DNA of 64,000 bases from Sphingomonas psychrotolerans (lineage in GTDB: Bacteria > Pseudomonadota > Alphaproteobacteria > Sphingomonadales > Sphingomonadaceae). Location of the stretch: NCBI RefSeq assembly GCF_002796605.1, contig NZ_CP024923.1, positions 4,099,501 to 4,163,500 of the forward strand, read 5' to 3'. Shown here in pieces: positions 54,966 through 63,185 of the stretch (positions within the stretch are counted from its first letter, which is position 1; each line of letters starts with the position of its first letter). The position numbers and the translations under genes were made by a program. The notes under the pieces were generated by a model, which saw only the letters and a program-made list of their open reading frames with translations, was not told where the DNA came from and did no database searches.

Positions 54966-55050
54966 GTGGAGAGCGAGCTCTCAACGGACTCGCTCGCGGA
55001 GAGCCCCTTCCACCAGCCTGCGGCTGGTCCCCCTCCCCGTTCCGGGGAGG
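54966..55050. repeat. Intergenic hairpin repeat between convergent genes
   Basis: Contains CCAGCC-TGC-GGCTGG (55013-55027) and CCTCCCC-GTTCC-GGGGAGG (55032-55050). The second hairpin ends just before the EVE gene stop. Sequence of this style (GAGAGCCCCTTCCACCAGCC) recurs in many alphaproteobacterial genomes. It may be a bidirectional terminator. Confidence 0.65.
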
Positions 55051-55052
55051 GT

Positions 55053-55454
55053 CTAGGTGCCGCTCATCTCCAGCAGCACCGCCCATTCGGCCTCGCGCAC
55101 CGGAGTCACCGACAGGCGCGACTGGCGGAGCATCTCGAGATCCTTGAGGCGCGGCTCGGCTTTGATGTCGGGGAGCGGGACCGGACGGCCAAGCTTCTCG
55201 ACCGGCTTGACTGCGACGCTGGCCCATTTGCCGTCGTCGCCGTCGGGCTGCCAGGCGCGGGTGATCTCCATGATCCCGACCACGGCCTTTTCGGTGTTCG
55301 AATGGTAGAAGAAGGCGCGGTCGCCGGGCTGCATCTCTTTCAGAAAATTGCGCGCGGTATAATTGCGCACGCCGTTCCATTCGGTGGCGCCGTCGCGGAC
55401 CAGATCGTCCCACGCATAGGCATCGGGTTCGGAGCGGAGGAGCCAATAAGCCAT
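55053..55454 (-). CDS. EVE domain-containing protein
   Basis: A 133-residue single EVE (PUA-like) domain: MAYWLLRSEPDAYAWDDL, GVRNYTARNFLKEMQPGDRAFFYHS, then VVGIMEITRAW. EVE domains bind modified bases in DNA or RNA, often 5-methylcytosine derivatives; some act in restriction, others (thymocyte nuclear protein 1-like) have unknown roles. The present type is the widespread housekeeping form. Convergent with the HTH gene and divergent from the gene at 55595. Confidence 0.93.
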   Translation of the reverse strand: MAYWLLRSEPDAYAWDDLVRDGATEWNGVRNYTARNFLKEMQPGDRAFFYHSNTEKAVVGIMEITRAWQPDGDDGKWASVAVKPVEKLGRPVPLPDIKAEPRLKDLEMLRQSRLSVTPVREAEWAVLLEMSGT

Positions 55455-55477
55455 GCCGCACCGATTAACCGCCTAAA

Positions 55478-55517
55478 CCGCGGCTGAACACCCGATTCCG
55501 GATGGGTTCAGCCGCGG
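55478..55517. promoter_or_regulatory. Long hairpin in the divergent EVE/55595 intergenic region
   Basis: An 11-bp perfect inverted repeat CCGCGGCTGAA / TTCAGCCGCGG, extended by CCC/GGG after a two-base bulge, closes a 10-base loop. It lies between two divergent genes, so it is not a simple terminator; it could be a cruciform, an operator or a 5' leader structure. Confidence 0.5.
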
Positions 55518-55528
55518 CGCGCTATTCA

Positions 55529-55554
55529 GGGACATAAGCGCCGCCAATCGCGTT
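55529..55554 (+). promoter_or_regulatory. Possible EcfG-type promoter
   Basis: GGGAC, 17 bases, CGTT matches the EcfG general-stress consensus GGAAC-N16/17-CGTT with one mismatch. It lies 40 bases upstream of the ATG at 55595. Confidence 0.35.
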
Positions 55555-55594
55555 GTTTTCATGTCCCGGCGTGTTGTTTGAGAGGAGGAATAGC

Positions 55595-55975
55595 ATGACC
55601 AATCTCGTCAAGAAGGCAGTGCTCGGCACGGTCCTCGGCGCCAGCGTGCTGGTCGCCGTCGCGCCGACGGCGGAGGCGCAGCGCTACGGTTATCGCGACC
55701 GTTATTATCATCGTGATCGCGGTGATGCCGGCACCGCGATCGTCGCAGGCATTGCCGGGCTCGCGATCGGCGCGGCGCTGGCCGGCGGCGACCGCTACGA
55801 TCGTCGCTACGATTACGACCGGCGTTATTATCGCGAGCGCGGTTATTACCCGACCGATGGCTATTATTACCGCGATTACCAGCGGCGCTATCGCGGCGGC
55901 TGGGACCGGTGCACCGTGCGGCGGGTCTATGATCCGTATCTCGATCGGCGTGTGCGCGTGCGTTACTGCCGCTGA
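55595..55975 (+). CDS. Secreted Tyr/Arg-rich glycine-zipper protein
   Basis: A 126-residue protein. Signal peptide MTNLVKKAVLGTVLGASVLVAVAPTAEA, a glycine-zipper hydrophobic segment (GTAIVAGIAGLAIGAALAGG), and long Tyr/Arg/Asp tracts (RYGYRDRYYHRDRGD; DRRYDYDRRYYRERGYY). Two cysteines near the C-terminus (DRCTVRR, VRYCR) may pair. GAGGAGGAA precedes the ATG. This type of envelope protein is common and often stress-induced in sphingomonads; role unknown. Confidence 0.75.
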   Translation: MTNLVKKAVLGTVLGASVLVAVAPTAEAQRYGYRDRYYHRDRGDAGTAIVAGIAGLAIGAALAGGDRYDRRYDYDRRYYRERGYYPTDGYYYRDYQRRYRGGWDRCTVRRVYDPYLDRRVRVRYCR

Positions 55976-56058
55976 TCCGGTCGCCGGGTGAGACGAGCGG
56001 CGCGGGCGCAGGTCCGCGCCGCTCTTCGCATGTGCGGAAGAGGCGCTAAAGTGCCGGC

Positions 56059-57708
56059 ATGGGACATGATTCGCCAGCGCAACGACCCGATCCTTCGGAC
56101 CCCTATCTGCGCGAGGCGCAGACCTTTCCTTCACTGTCGGGCGAGATGGCGGCGCGGGTTGCCGCGTTCGGCACCGAGGAAGGACTGGCGGACGGCGCGA
56201 TGTTGTTCCGGCGCGGGGATCGCAGCGTCGATTTCTTCCTGTGCCTGGGCGGGGCGATCGAGATCGTCGACGTGGATGTGAAGGGCGGCGAGAGCGTGGT
56301 CCACGCCCATGTGCCGCGCCAGTTCACCGGCGAGCTCGACCTGTTCAACGACCGCACGATCCTCGTCAGCGCGCGCGCCAAAGGCGAGACCCGGGTAGTG
56401 CGGGTCGGGCGCGCCGAGTTCCGCCGGATGATGGTGGCCGAGCCCGATATCGGCGAGATCGTGATGCGTGCCTTCATCCTGCGCCGGGTGGGGATGCTGC
56501 TTCACGGAACGGCCGGGGTGGCGCTGGTCGGGCCGGCGCATGCGTCGGACACCGCGCGGATCGAGACCTTCCTGTCGCGCAACGCGCTGCCGCACCGGCG
56601 GATCGACACCGAAACCGATGGCGACGCGGCGGGCTTCCTCGAATGTTTCGGGCTGAGCGATGCCGATCTGCCGGTGGTGGTCGCCGACGGGCGGGCACTG
56701 CGCAACCCGAGCAACGCCCAGCTCGCCGATGCACTGGGGCTCGCCTCGGCGGTGGATCCCGAGCATGTCCATGACGTGGCGGTGGTGGGCGCGGGGCCGG
56801 CCGGTCTTGCATCGGCGGTATATGCCGCGTCGGAGGGGCTCGACACGATCGTGATCGAATCGGTGGCGCCGGGCGGACAGGCGGGGACGAGCTCGAAGAT
56901 CGAGAATTATCTGGGCTTCCCGACGGGTATTTCGGGACAGGCGCTCGCCGGGCGTGCCCAGGTCCAGGCGCAGAAATTCGGGGCGCGGCTGCTGGTGTCG
57001 CGCAGTGCCGCGGGGATCGATTGCGACGCGCGGCCCTATACGATCCGGCTCGACGACGGCGCGACGCTCAAGGCGCATGCCGTGGTGGTCGCCACCGGTG
57101 CGCGCTACCGCAAGCTCGATTTGCCGCTTTATGCCGAGCTCGAGGGCAACGGCATTTATTATGCCGCGACCGCGATGGAGGCCGGGCTGTGCGCCGCGCA
57201 GACCGCCGTGGTGATCGGCGGCGGCAATTCGGCGGGGCAGGCGGCGATCTATCTCTCGCGCACCGCGGGACACGTCCACATGCTGGTGCGTGGGGCGGGG
57301 CTGGCGGCGACGATGTCGCACTATCTGATCCAGCGGATCGAGGCTTCGGACAAGATCACCCTCCATCCCTTCACCGAAGTGACCGAGCTGGAAGGCGACA
57401 AGCATTTGCGCGCGCTCAGCTGGACGCACCGTCAGAGCGGTACCGTGGAGCGGCACGAAGTCGGCGCGCTGTTCGTGATGATCGGCGCGCAGCCCAACAC
57501 CGACTGGCTCGACGGCTGCGTCGAGCTCGACCAGGCCGGGTTCGTGAGGACCGGCTCGGGCGAGACCTTCTTCTGCTCGTCGGCGCACGGCGTCTTCGCG
57601 GTGGGCGATGTGCGCTCGGGATCGGTCAAGCGAGTCGCCTCGGGGGTAGGCGAGGGATCGGTGGTGGTCTCGGCGATCCACCGTTATCTTGAAAGCGTCG
57701 CGCAATAA
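56059..57708 (+). CDS. cNMP-binding domain fused to thioredoxin-reductase-like flavoprotein
   Basis: A 549-residue three-part protein. Residues about 25-145 form a cyclic-nucleotide-binding-like fold (DGAMLFRRGDRSVDFFLCLGG, HVPRQFTGELDLFN); about 155-225 a thioredoxin/glutaredoxin-like fold without cysteine pair; about 240-549 a TrxR-type FAD/NADPH module with VVGAGPAGLASAVYAASEG, GGQAGTSSKIENYLGFP, VVIGGGNSAGQAAIYLS and FAVGDVR. Where TrxR has CxxC, this protein reads YYAATAMEAGLC, so it cannot do dithiol exchange that way. DUF3297 follows 17 bases later. Electron acceptor unknown. Confidence 0.88.
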   Translation: MGHDSPAQRPDPSDPYLREAQTFPSLSGEMAARVAAFGTEEGLADGAMLFRRGDRSVDFFLCLGGAIEIVDVDVKGGESVVHAHVPRQFTGELDLFNDRTILVSARAKGETRVVRVGRAEFRRMMVAEPDIGEIVMRAFILRRVGMLLHGTAGVALVGPAHASDTARIETFLSRNALPHRRIDTETDGDAAGFLECFGLSDADLPVVVADGRALRNPSNAQLADALGLASAVDPEHVHDVAVVGAGPAGLASAVYAASEGLDTIVIESVAPGGQAGTSSKIENYLGFPTGISGQALAGRAQVQAQKFGARLLVSRSAAGIDCDARPYTIRLDDGATLKAHAVVVATGARYRKLDLPLYAELEGNGIYYAATAMEAGLCAAQTAVVIGGGNSAGQAAIYLSRTAGHVHMLVRGAGLAATMSHYLIQRIEASDKITLHPFTEVTELEGDKHLRALSWTHRQSGTVERHEVGALFVMIGAQPNTDWLDGCVELDQAGFVRTGSGETFFCSSAHGVFAVGDVRSGSVKRVASGVGEGSVVVSAIHRYLESVAQ

Positions 57709-57725
57709 CGGCAAAGGGCCGATTC

Positions 57726-58001
57726 ATGAGCGATACTCCTCCAGACCGCCTGTCGGTCAATCCCGGCAACCCCCATTTTCAGCGCGAGCTGCTGGAACGC
57801 GGCATCGGCATCCGTTTCAAGGGCGTCGAGCGCCGCGACGTCGAGGAGTATTGCATCTCCGAAGGCTGGATCCGCGTCGCGCTCGGCAAGAAGATGGACC
57901 GCAAGGGCCAGCCGCTGACGATCAAGCTGACCGGCCCGGTCGAGGCGTGGTTCGAGCGTCCTGCCGAGGGCGAGGCGCCGGCGGAAGACGCCGAGAGCTG
58001 A
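57726..58001 (+). CDS. DUF3297 family protein
   Basis: A 91-residue soluble protein with the DUF3297 pattern PPDRLSVNPGNPHF, RGIGIRFKGVER, VEEYCISEGWIRVALGKKMDRKGQPLTIKLTGPVEAW. The tail is acidic. The family is widespread in Proteobacteria and has no known function. It starts 17 bases after the flavoprotein stop and is likely co-transcribed; the CCTCCC/GGGAGG hairpin at 58014-58035 may terminate the pair. Confidence 0.9.
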   Translation: MSDTPPDRLSVNPGNPHFQRELLERGIGIRFKGVERRDVEEYCISEGWIRVALGKKMDRKGQPLTIKLTGPVEAWFERPAEGEAPAEDAES

Positions 58002-58960
58002 TCTCTGCCGATTCCTCCCTCCCCAGAAAGGGAGGGGACCCGTGGCGTGGCCCGGCTAAACGTCGGCTTCGCCGCCATCGTCGGCCCGATCAGAGCCTGC
58101 GCGCCGATCGGAGCCGTCTGGCATAAACCGATTGCGTGGCCAGCGATCCGCAAAAAACGTGAGATTTGCGTGATCGTCCGACATCAATTGCGTGTCCAAG
58201 ATACTCGATTGCGTATCCAATCCTCAGAACCAAAACCGAACGCGTAGATATTTGCATCGGGCTGCATCAGTCCGTCTAGCTTAGCGGCAATCTGAGTCCG
58301 CGAGCAAAACGCCGTCATTGCAGTGCCCGACACGACAGGCGGGCCACAGCGCTGATGAAGCAGCTCATGCAGCGCCCAATCGATGGGAGAGGCTCCCTCG
58401 ACGCCTCCCCTCTAAGGCGCGCCTGGAGATCGACGGCGGCAAGAGGATCGAACAGAAGTCTTGGGAAGCCCACTAAGTCGGTGCGTCGACCGGCTGGTTT
58501 GATACGTCGTTTCTGCAACCGGCCCAATTGCGGACGTCCCCGACGAACGGCAGCAATCCGCCACTAGCGATCACCAAGCGCGGCGAGGGCTGAGCCTGAA
58601 AGCGGTCGTTCTTTTCGAATATCAGCTGATAAGCGGCGGTCCAGTGCGCTTCAGTTATTCTGCAATTGGCCGCGGTCTAAAGAAGAGTGTGGAATATCGT
58701 CGTGGTACGACGTCGCTTTGAACGGAGCGGGGTGCTTGCTCGCAGCTTCGTTGATGATCGCGGAATCAAGAAAATGCGGCTTGCGCTGCAGGCTGCGATT
58801 CCGGCGGGGAGAAGGAATGACATCTGGCGCAGCTTCGTATGCCGTGCGCCTTTTCGCCGAATAGAGAGCAAGCAGTTAACAGGTTTCTCTTCGGTACCGT
58901 TTCGGCACGTCCCTTTATTGGCCATGCTCCGGTGTTTTGCGCCGGGGCCGGGCGACCTAG
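58002..58960. other. Gene-poor stretch
   Basis: About 960 bp without a convincing gene on either strand: only short open frames without ribosome sites, family motifs or alphaproteobacterial codon style, and lower GC than around it. It starts with a CCTCCC/GGGAGG hairpin (58014-58035) and contains two spaced direct repeats (58187-58220). It may hold a decayed gene, a small RNA, or long regulatory sequence for the PDZ-M48 gene; nothing more can be supported. Confidence 0.6.
58187..58220. repeat. Two 13-bp direct repeats spaced 21 bp
   Basis: ATTGCGTGTCCAA (58187) and ATTGCGTATCCAA (58208) differ at one base and start exactly 21 bp apart, two helical turns, so a regulator could bind both on one DNA face. 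A more degenerate third copy (ATTTGCGTGATCGTCC) begins near 58164. Confidence 0.5.
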
Positions 58961-59986
58961 ATGGGGCGAATGTATGTAGCACCGTGGTTGGCGCATCTTG
59001 ACCTGTTCGGCGCCGCGCGCGTCAAATCCGTCTGCTGCGCGATATTGTCAGCCTTGCTGGCGATCGGATCGATCGGTGCCGCTTCTGCGAGCACCGGCCC
59101 GGTGCCGGACGGCCGTTTTGCGCAATTGCGCGCGCAGGACCTGAGGGTCGCCCGTGTTGCGTATAAACTTGCGATCGCGAACGGAGCACGCTGCAAGCCC
59201 GTTCTCACGCCACAACCGGGTTTCGTTCTCCACAGGCTCGAACAATATGAGACTGCGGACCGGCCAGAGGCAGCACGCAATTTCGGGCTTGGGCGGTATG
59301 TCGGAGTCATGGCCGTGATCGGCGGGACTCCCGCCGCCAAAGCCGGGCTTGTGGCCGGAGACCAGCTTCTTTCGGTGAATGGACACGATCTTGGCGAGCC
59401 TGTCGTCGATGGCGATGCAAGCCGCTTGTCGGTCGAGCGGGTGCAGCAGATACTGGTCGCGCAAATGCGCCGCGGCGCCGTGACACTTCGCGTGTCCTCG
59501 ACAAGCGGCGAGCGCGATATTCGGTTCGTCGCCGAGCAGGGCTGTCCGTCCAACGTCGAATTCATCCCTGACGAGGAAGTCAACGCCTGGGCCGACGGAA
59601 CGCGCGTGATGATCAGCGACGGGTTGCTCAACCGTTGCACAGACGACGACCTCGCGTTGGTGATCGGGCACGAGATGGCGCACAACCTGCTCCATCATCG
59701 CCATCGGCTCGGCGCCGAAGGCGCTTCGCTGAACACCATGCTGCCCTTGACCCCGGTGGGGTCTGCGCAGATGCGCGCGACTGAAGAAGAGGCCGATCGC
59801 CTCGCAGTGAGCCTCGCGACGACGGCGGCATATGACCTGTCGGGCGCCGAGAGGTTCATCCGCGGACTGGTAAATCAGAGCACGGGGGTCGCCGCGACAC
59901 ATCCCGATCTGTTTCGGCGTCTGTCGCTGCTGCGCGCCGCCATCGCCGACGCAAAACGCGGCGAACCGGGCATAATCAGGGGCTAG
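58961..59986 (+). CDS. PDZ-domain M48-family metalloprotease, exported
   Basis: A 341-residue protein. A hydrophobic export segment (VCCAILSALLAIGSIGAASAS) follows a 20-residue charged N-terminal tail. A PDZ domain lies at about 110-190 (IGGTPAAKAGLVAGDQLLSVNG), placed before the catalytic part. The protease has HEMAH (about residue 237; VIGHEMAHNLLHH) and the third ligand Glu in RATEEEADRLAV. M48 enzymes with this HExxH/ExxxD pattern act in envelope quality control (BepA, LoiP). The start is uncertain; a second ATG three codons later is possible. Its end overlaps the convergent L,D-transpeptidase gene by 11 bases. Confidence 0.85.
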   Translation: MGRMYVAPWLAHLDLFGAARVKSVCCAILSALLAIGSIGAASASTGPVPDGRFAQLRAQDLRVARVAYKLAIANGARCKPVLTPQPGFVLHRLEQYETADRPEAARNFGLGRYVGVMAVIGGTPAAKAGLVAGDQLLSVNGHDLGEPVVDGDASRLSVERVQQILVAQMRRGAVTLRVSSTSGERDIRFVAEQGCPSNVEFIPDEEVNAWADGTRVMISDGLLNRCTDDDLALVIGHEMAHNLLHHRHRLGAEGASLNTMLPLTPVGSAQMRATEEEADRLAVSLATTAAYDLSGAERFIRGLVNQSTGVAATHPDLFRRLSLLRAAIADAKRGEPGIIRG

Positions 59987-60692
59987 GGATCGCGACCGCG
60001 CGAAGCGAAAATACTGTTTCGAGCGACTTCGTCTCGGGCAGGATATAGACGATCCCGACGGTGCCCTTGAACGCAGGCGCCACGACTGCGTCATAGAAAT
60101 GCACCGGCACATTGATGCAGCCATAGGAAATGCGGTTGTCGAGCGGAGTCGGCGAGGCCAGGCGGGCATGCCGCCGATCTCTGGGATTGCCTTGGATGAC
60201 GCGGTGGAGCGACAATGCGCTGTCATAGTCCACCCATAGAATGTCCTGGTCGAAGTCGTTTCCGAGCGCGGCTTCGAACCGTCCTGCCGGGGTGGTGCGC
60301 TCGGCCGGCTTTATCGTCGCGAGTTTGCGCTGGCCGATGCCCGGGACCGTATCATCCCCGCGGCCCATGCCGAGCAGCGCCGGCGCCGCGCCGCGGATCC
60401 GCCCCTCGCCATCGAAGACGAAGACCTTGGCGCTGATCTTGTCGATGACGATGAACGGCAATGCCTGATTGTCGCGCGAAGCCAAGATCCAGTTGGCGAT
60501 CTGGCGGACCTCTTTGGAGGCGACTTCGCCGCCGAAGTCAGCGTCGGTTCTGGCGTCGCCGGGCGCGTTCGCAAGCGGACGCGCCCCGGCAGGCATGGCA
60601 AGTCCGAAGCTGCCGATCAGCGCTGTCAGCAGCAGGCGCCGCGCTGCCGGGCGCTGCGCTATCCCGGTTCGGCGGGTCTTATGGTGGCGCAC
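59976..60692 (-). CDS. L,D-transpeptidase (YkuD domain), exported
   Basis: A 238-residue protein with an N-terminal export segment (LLLTALIGSFGLAMPAGARP). The catalytic core has His163 (ALSLHRV) and Cys192 in SYGCINVP, the variant of the usual SHGC(I/V) motif found in YkuD-type enzymes; VYILPETK closes the fold. It may form 3-3 cross-links or attach proteins to peptidoglycan. The GTG start begins 13 bases after the TpsA stop, with no strong ribosome site, so it may be coupled to that operon. Confidence 0.82.
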   Translation of the reverse strand: MRHHKTRRTGIAQRPAARRLLLTALIGSFGLAMPAGARPLANAPGDARTDADFGGEVASKEVRQIANWILASRDNQALPFIVIDKISAKVFVFDGEGRIRGAAPALLGMGRGDDTVPGIGQRKLATIKPAERTTPAGRFEAALGNDFDQDILWVDYDSALSLHRVIQGNPRDRRHARLASPTPLDNRISYGCINVPVHFYDAVVAPAFKGTVGIVYILPETKSLETVFSLRAVAIPSP

Positions 60693-60705
60693 GATTCGGG
60701 CCAGA

Positions 60706-63132
60706 TCAGTGCCGCGCCTGTTTTCGACGATAGACCGGCACGACCGGCGCCTTGGGCTTCGGGGCCTCGAGGAAGCTGTTTCCTGTCTTTTCGCTGCCGA
60801 CGCGGCTGATCGGGCGCTGGTCGGCGACTATGGGCGCCTCGAACGACGCCAGTTGTGTGCCGGGCATCCGCACGCCGGTGTCCGCGACGGCGAGGCCAGG
60901 CGCGATCGGCAGCATCCGCACCTCGGGGGCGAGCCCGGTGAGGGGCTGCTGAATGGCGGGCAGGCTCGCTGACGGCGCGGGCGTCGGTGCCGGAGTCGGA
61001 GCAGGTGTCGGTGCCGGCGTTGGCGTTGGCGTGGGGGTCGGGACCGGCGTCGGCGTCGGCGTCGGCGTGGGAGTCGGAGTCGGAGTCGGAGCTGGAGTAG
61101 GCGTCGGCGTGGGAGCTGGCGTTGGAGTCGGCGTGGGGACGGGTGTCGGCGTCGGGGTAGGGGTCGGCGCAGGAGTCGGCGTCGGCGTGGCCACCGGGCT
61201 GATCGTCCCGCGCGTCCTCGAACCGGCAGCGCAGCAATTTGCGGCGAGCGCGTATTGGTCGGCATTGGCGCCGCCGAGGCTGTAGCCGACGAAGGTGATC
61301 CCGGTCCCGGTTCCCACTGCGGAATCGTCGAACACCGCCGTCGCGCCCGGGTTCTGGATCAGCACGACGCCGACGGGAAGCCCGGATGCAGCGTTGGTGT
61401 TGAACCCCGTCAGGGTGGCGGTGTTGGTGCCGTCGAACACCTTGTCGCCATTGGGGAAGACCAGCATGCGCTGGGTCAGAGTCGCGCCCTCGGTCAGCAC
61501 GAAGCGGGTCGAGAAGTCGGTCGGCGCGGCATAGGAGACCGGATTATAATAGAGGTTCACCGGCGCGACGGTGACCGTGGTGGGCGGCGCGAGCGGGGCG
61601 AAGATCACCGTTCCGCCGGCCGGCCCGGGGCCGCTGCCGTCCGCGCCCGCGATCAGGGTCAGCCCGACCGGCAGGCCGAGGCTCTGCGCCGGAATGGTCG
61701 AGCCGCGGGTCAGCGTGACGGCGGCGTCGATATGCACATCGTGCCCCGCGCACAGGCGGATATTGCCGTCGGTGGTGGTGAGCGCGTGGAACACCTGGAT
61801 ATTCCGGCCGGCGCTCAAGGAAATGCTGCCGTTGACCGTGGTCAGCGGTGCATTGACGATCACGTCGCGGCCGCAGCACGCGACGATGTTGCCGTTGGTC
61901 GCGCTGATCGCGGCGTTGATGACGACGTCGCGATAGCCGTTGAGCGTCAATGTCGTCGGCGTGCCCGAAGCGGTCCACGCGACGGCATCGTTGACGATGA
62001 TGTCGCCATTGCCGCCGGTAGCGGCGCCGGGCAGCGGGATCGTGCTGATCACGACATTGTTGGTGACCAGCTGAGTCGACAGGGTCGCGCCGGAGATGTT
62101 GCCGCCGGCGCCGACGATGAAGTCGGCCGGATCAATAAGCCAGGTGCCGGTGAGGCCGGATACGGCGGCGGTGGTGACGCGCGCGTTGCTGGCGACGTTG
62201 ACCGTCGCCGCCGAGGTTTCGATGAAGCCGCCATTGCCGCCATTGGGCGCGCTGGCATCGAGGACGCCGCCCACGCGCATCGTGCCGTTCTGCATGTCGC
62301 CGAGCAGCATGATCCTGCCGTCGCGGTTCTGCAGGCTGCGCGCCTCGATTACGCCGCTATTGTTCACTGCGGTGCGCAGCAAGGCGCCCGCCGCCTGCGC
62401 GGTCATCATCACCAGCCCGCCATCGGCCTGGAGCATGCCGCCATTCTGGACGAGCGCGTTCACCGCACCCTTGTCGATCGCGACGTTGAGCAGTCCGTCA
62501 CCCGCCACGTCGAGCGTGATCGCGGTGCCTGCGGCGAGCGCGACGGTGCCCAGATTGGCGCGGATCACACCCTGATTGTCGACGCGCCCGCCCAGCAAAG
62601 CGACATAGCCGCCATCGGCGGTGATCGTGCCGTCGTTGCGCACCGTGCCGCCGCTGCCGGAAAAGGCATAATGCCCGTTCATGAAGTCCGCGTCGGAGAG
62701 GTCGAGCGTCGAGGCGACCAACCCGCCGACATTGACGTTGGCACCCTTGCCGAAGACCACGCCGTTCGGGTTGACGAGGAACACCTTGCCGTTGGCCGAG
62801 AGCGAACCGAGGATCGCCGACGGATCGGGACCGGTCACCCGGTTGAGCGCGACCGAATTACTGTTGGGCTGGACATAGACGACGGTCTCGGTCTTGCCGA
62901 TCGAGAAGCTCTGCCAGTTGAGCACGGCGTTCTGGCTGCTCTGGTTGACCGTCAGCGTGTTCGCATTGCTGGTCACCGTCGCCGTACCAGCCGTCACCGT
63001 GCCTCCGCTCGGCAAAGTCTGGGCTTGTGCCGTCGCCACGGGCGACGCGATGCCGAGCGCGGCGAGGCCGACGAACTTCACCAGCGCCGTCGATCCGAAC
63101 AACAGGCGCTTGCGGCGATCGGTGCTGGTCAT
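60706..63132 (-). CDS. TpsA-type exoprotein (filamentous haemagglutinin N-terminal domain)
   Basis: An 808-residue protein secreted by a TpsB partner. An extended signal peptide (to about 37, ending AQAQ) is followed by the FHA/TPS secretion domain (about 40-270): [38 protein letters not shown], and [21 protein letters not shown] with the NPNG hallmark. A beta-helical region follows, then a strict Thr-Pro-rich linker (about 648-720) and a 90-residue C-terminal tail. AAAGGA lies eight bases before the ATG. Possibly an adhesin or surface-bound enzyme; function unknown. Confidence 0.87.
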   Translation of the reverse strand: MTSTDRRKRLLFGSTALVKFVGLAALGIASPVATAQAQTLPSGGTVTAGTATVTSNANTLTVNQSSQNAVLNWQSFSIGKTETVVYVQPNSNSVALNRVTGPDPSAILGSLSANGKVFLVNPNGVVFGKGANVNVGGLVASTLDLSDADFMNGHYAFSGSGGTVRNDGTITADGGYVALLGGRVDNQGVIRANLGTVALAAGTAITLDVAGDGLLNVAIDKGAVNALVQNGGMLQADGGLVMMTAQAAGALLRTAVNNSGVIEARSLQNRDGRIMLLGDMQNGTMRVGGVLDASAPNGGNGGFIETSAATVNVASNARVTTAAVSGLTGTWLIDPADFIVGAGGNISGATLSTQLVTNNVVISTIPLPGAATGGNGDIIVNDAVAWTASGTPTTLTLNGYRDVVINAAISATNGNIVACCGRDVIVNAPLTTVNGSISLSAGRNIQVFHALTTTDGNIRLCAGHDVHIDAAVTLTRGSTIPAQSLGLPVGLTLIAGADGSGPGPAGGTVIFAPLAPPTTVTVAPVNLYYNPVSYAAPTDFSTRFVLTEGATLTQRMLVFPNGDKVFDGTNTATLTGFNTNAASGLPVGVVLIQNPGATAVFDDSAVGTGTGITFVGYSLGGANADQYALAANCCAAGSRTRGTISPVATPTPTPAPTPTPTPTPVPTPTPTPAPTPTPTPAPTPTPTPTPTPTPTPVPTPTPTPTPAPTPAPTPAPTPAPSASLPAIQQPLTGLAPEVRMLPIAPGLAVADTGVRMPGTQLASFEAPIVADQRPISRVGSEKTGNSFLEAPKPKAPVVPVYRRKQARH
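60975..61194. repeat. Thr-Pro-coding low-complexity tract in the tpsA-like gene
   Basis: About 220 bp of degenerate 6-bp units of the type GGHGTN (on the plus strand), encoding mainly PT and PA pairs on the minus strand. It is in frame and free of stops, so it is a real linker, but it is prone to slippage. Confidence 0.75.
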
Positions 63133-63185
63133 GGTGCAATCCTTTACGCGTACGGGCGGGGCGCCCAGCCAATCTCGGTCGCTCG

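Noticed and set aside
54060-55050. Prophage remnant from the terminase-like HTH
   Set aside because: No integrase, portal, capsid, attachment repeat or tRNA nearby; the flanking genes are ordinary chromosomal ones.
60953-61285. Plus-strand open frame encoding a Gly-Val repeat protein
   Set aside because: It is the antisense of the Thr-Pro linker of the TpsA gene; it exists only because the repeats lack stops in that frame.
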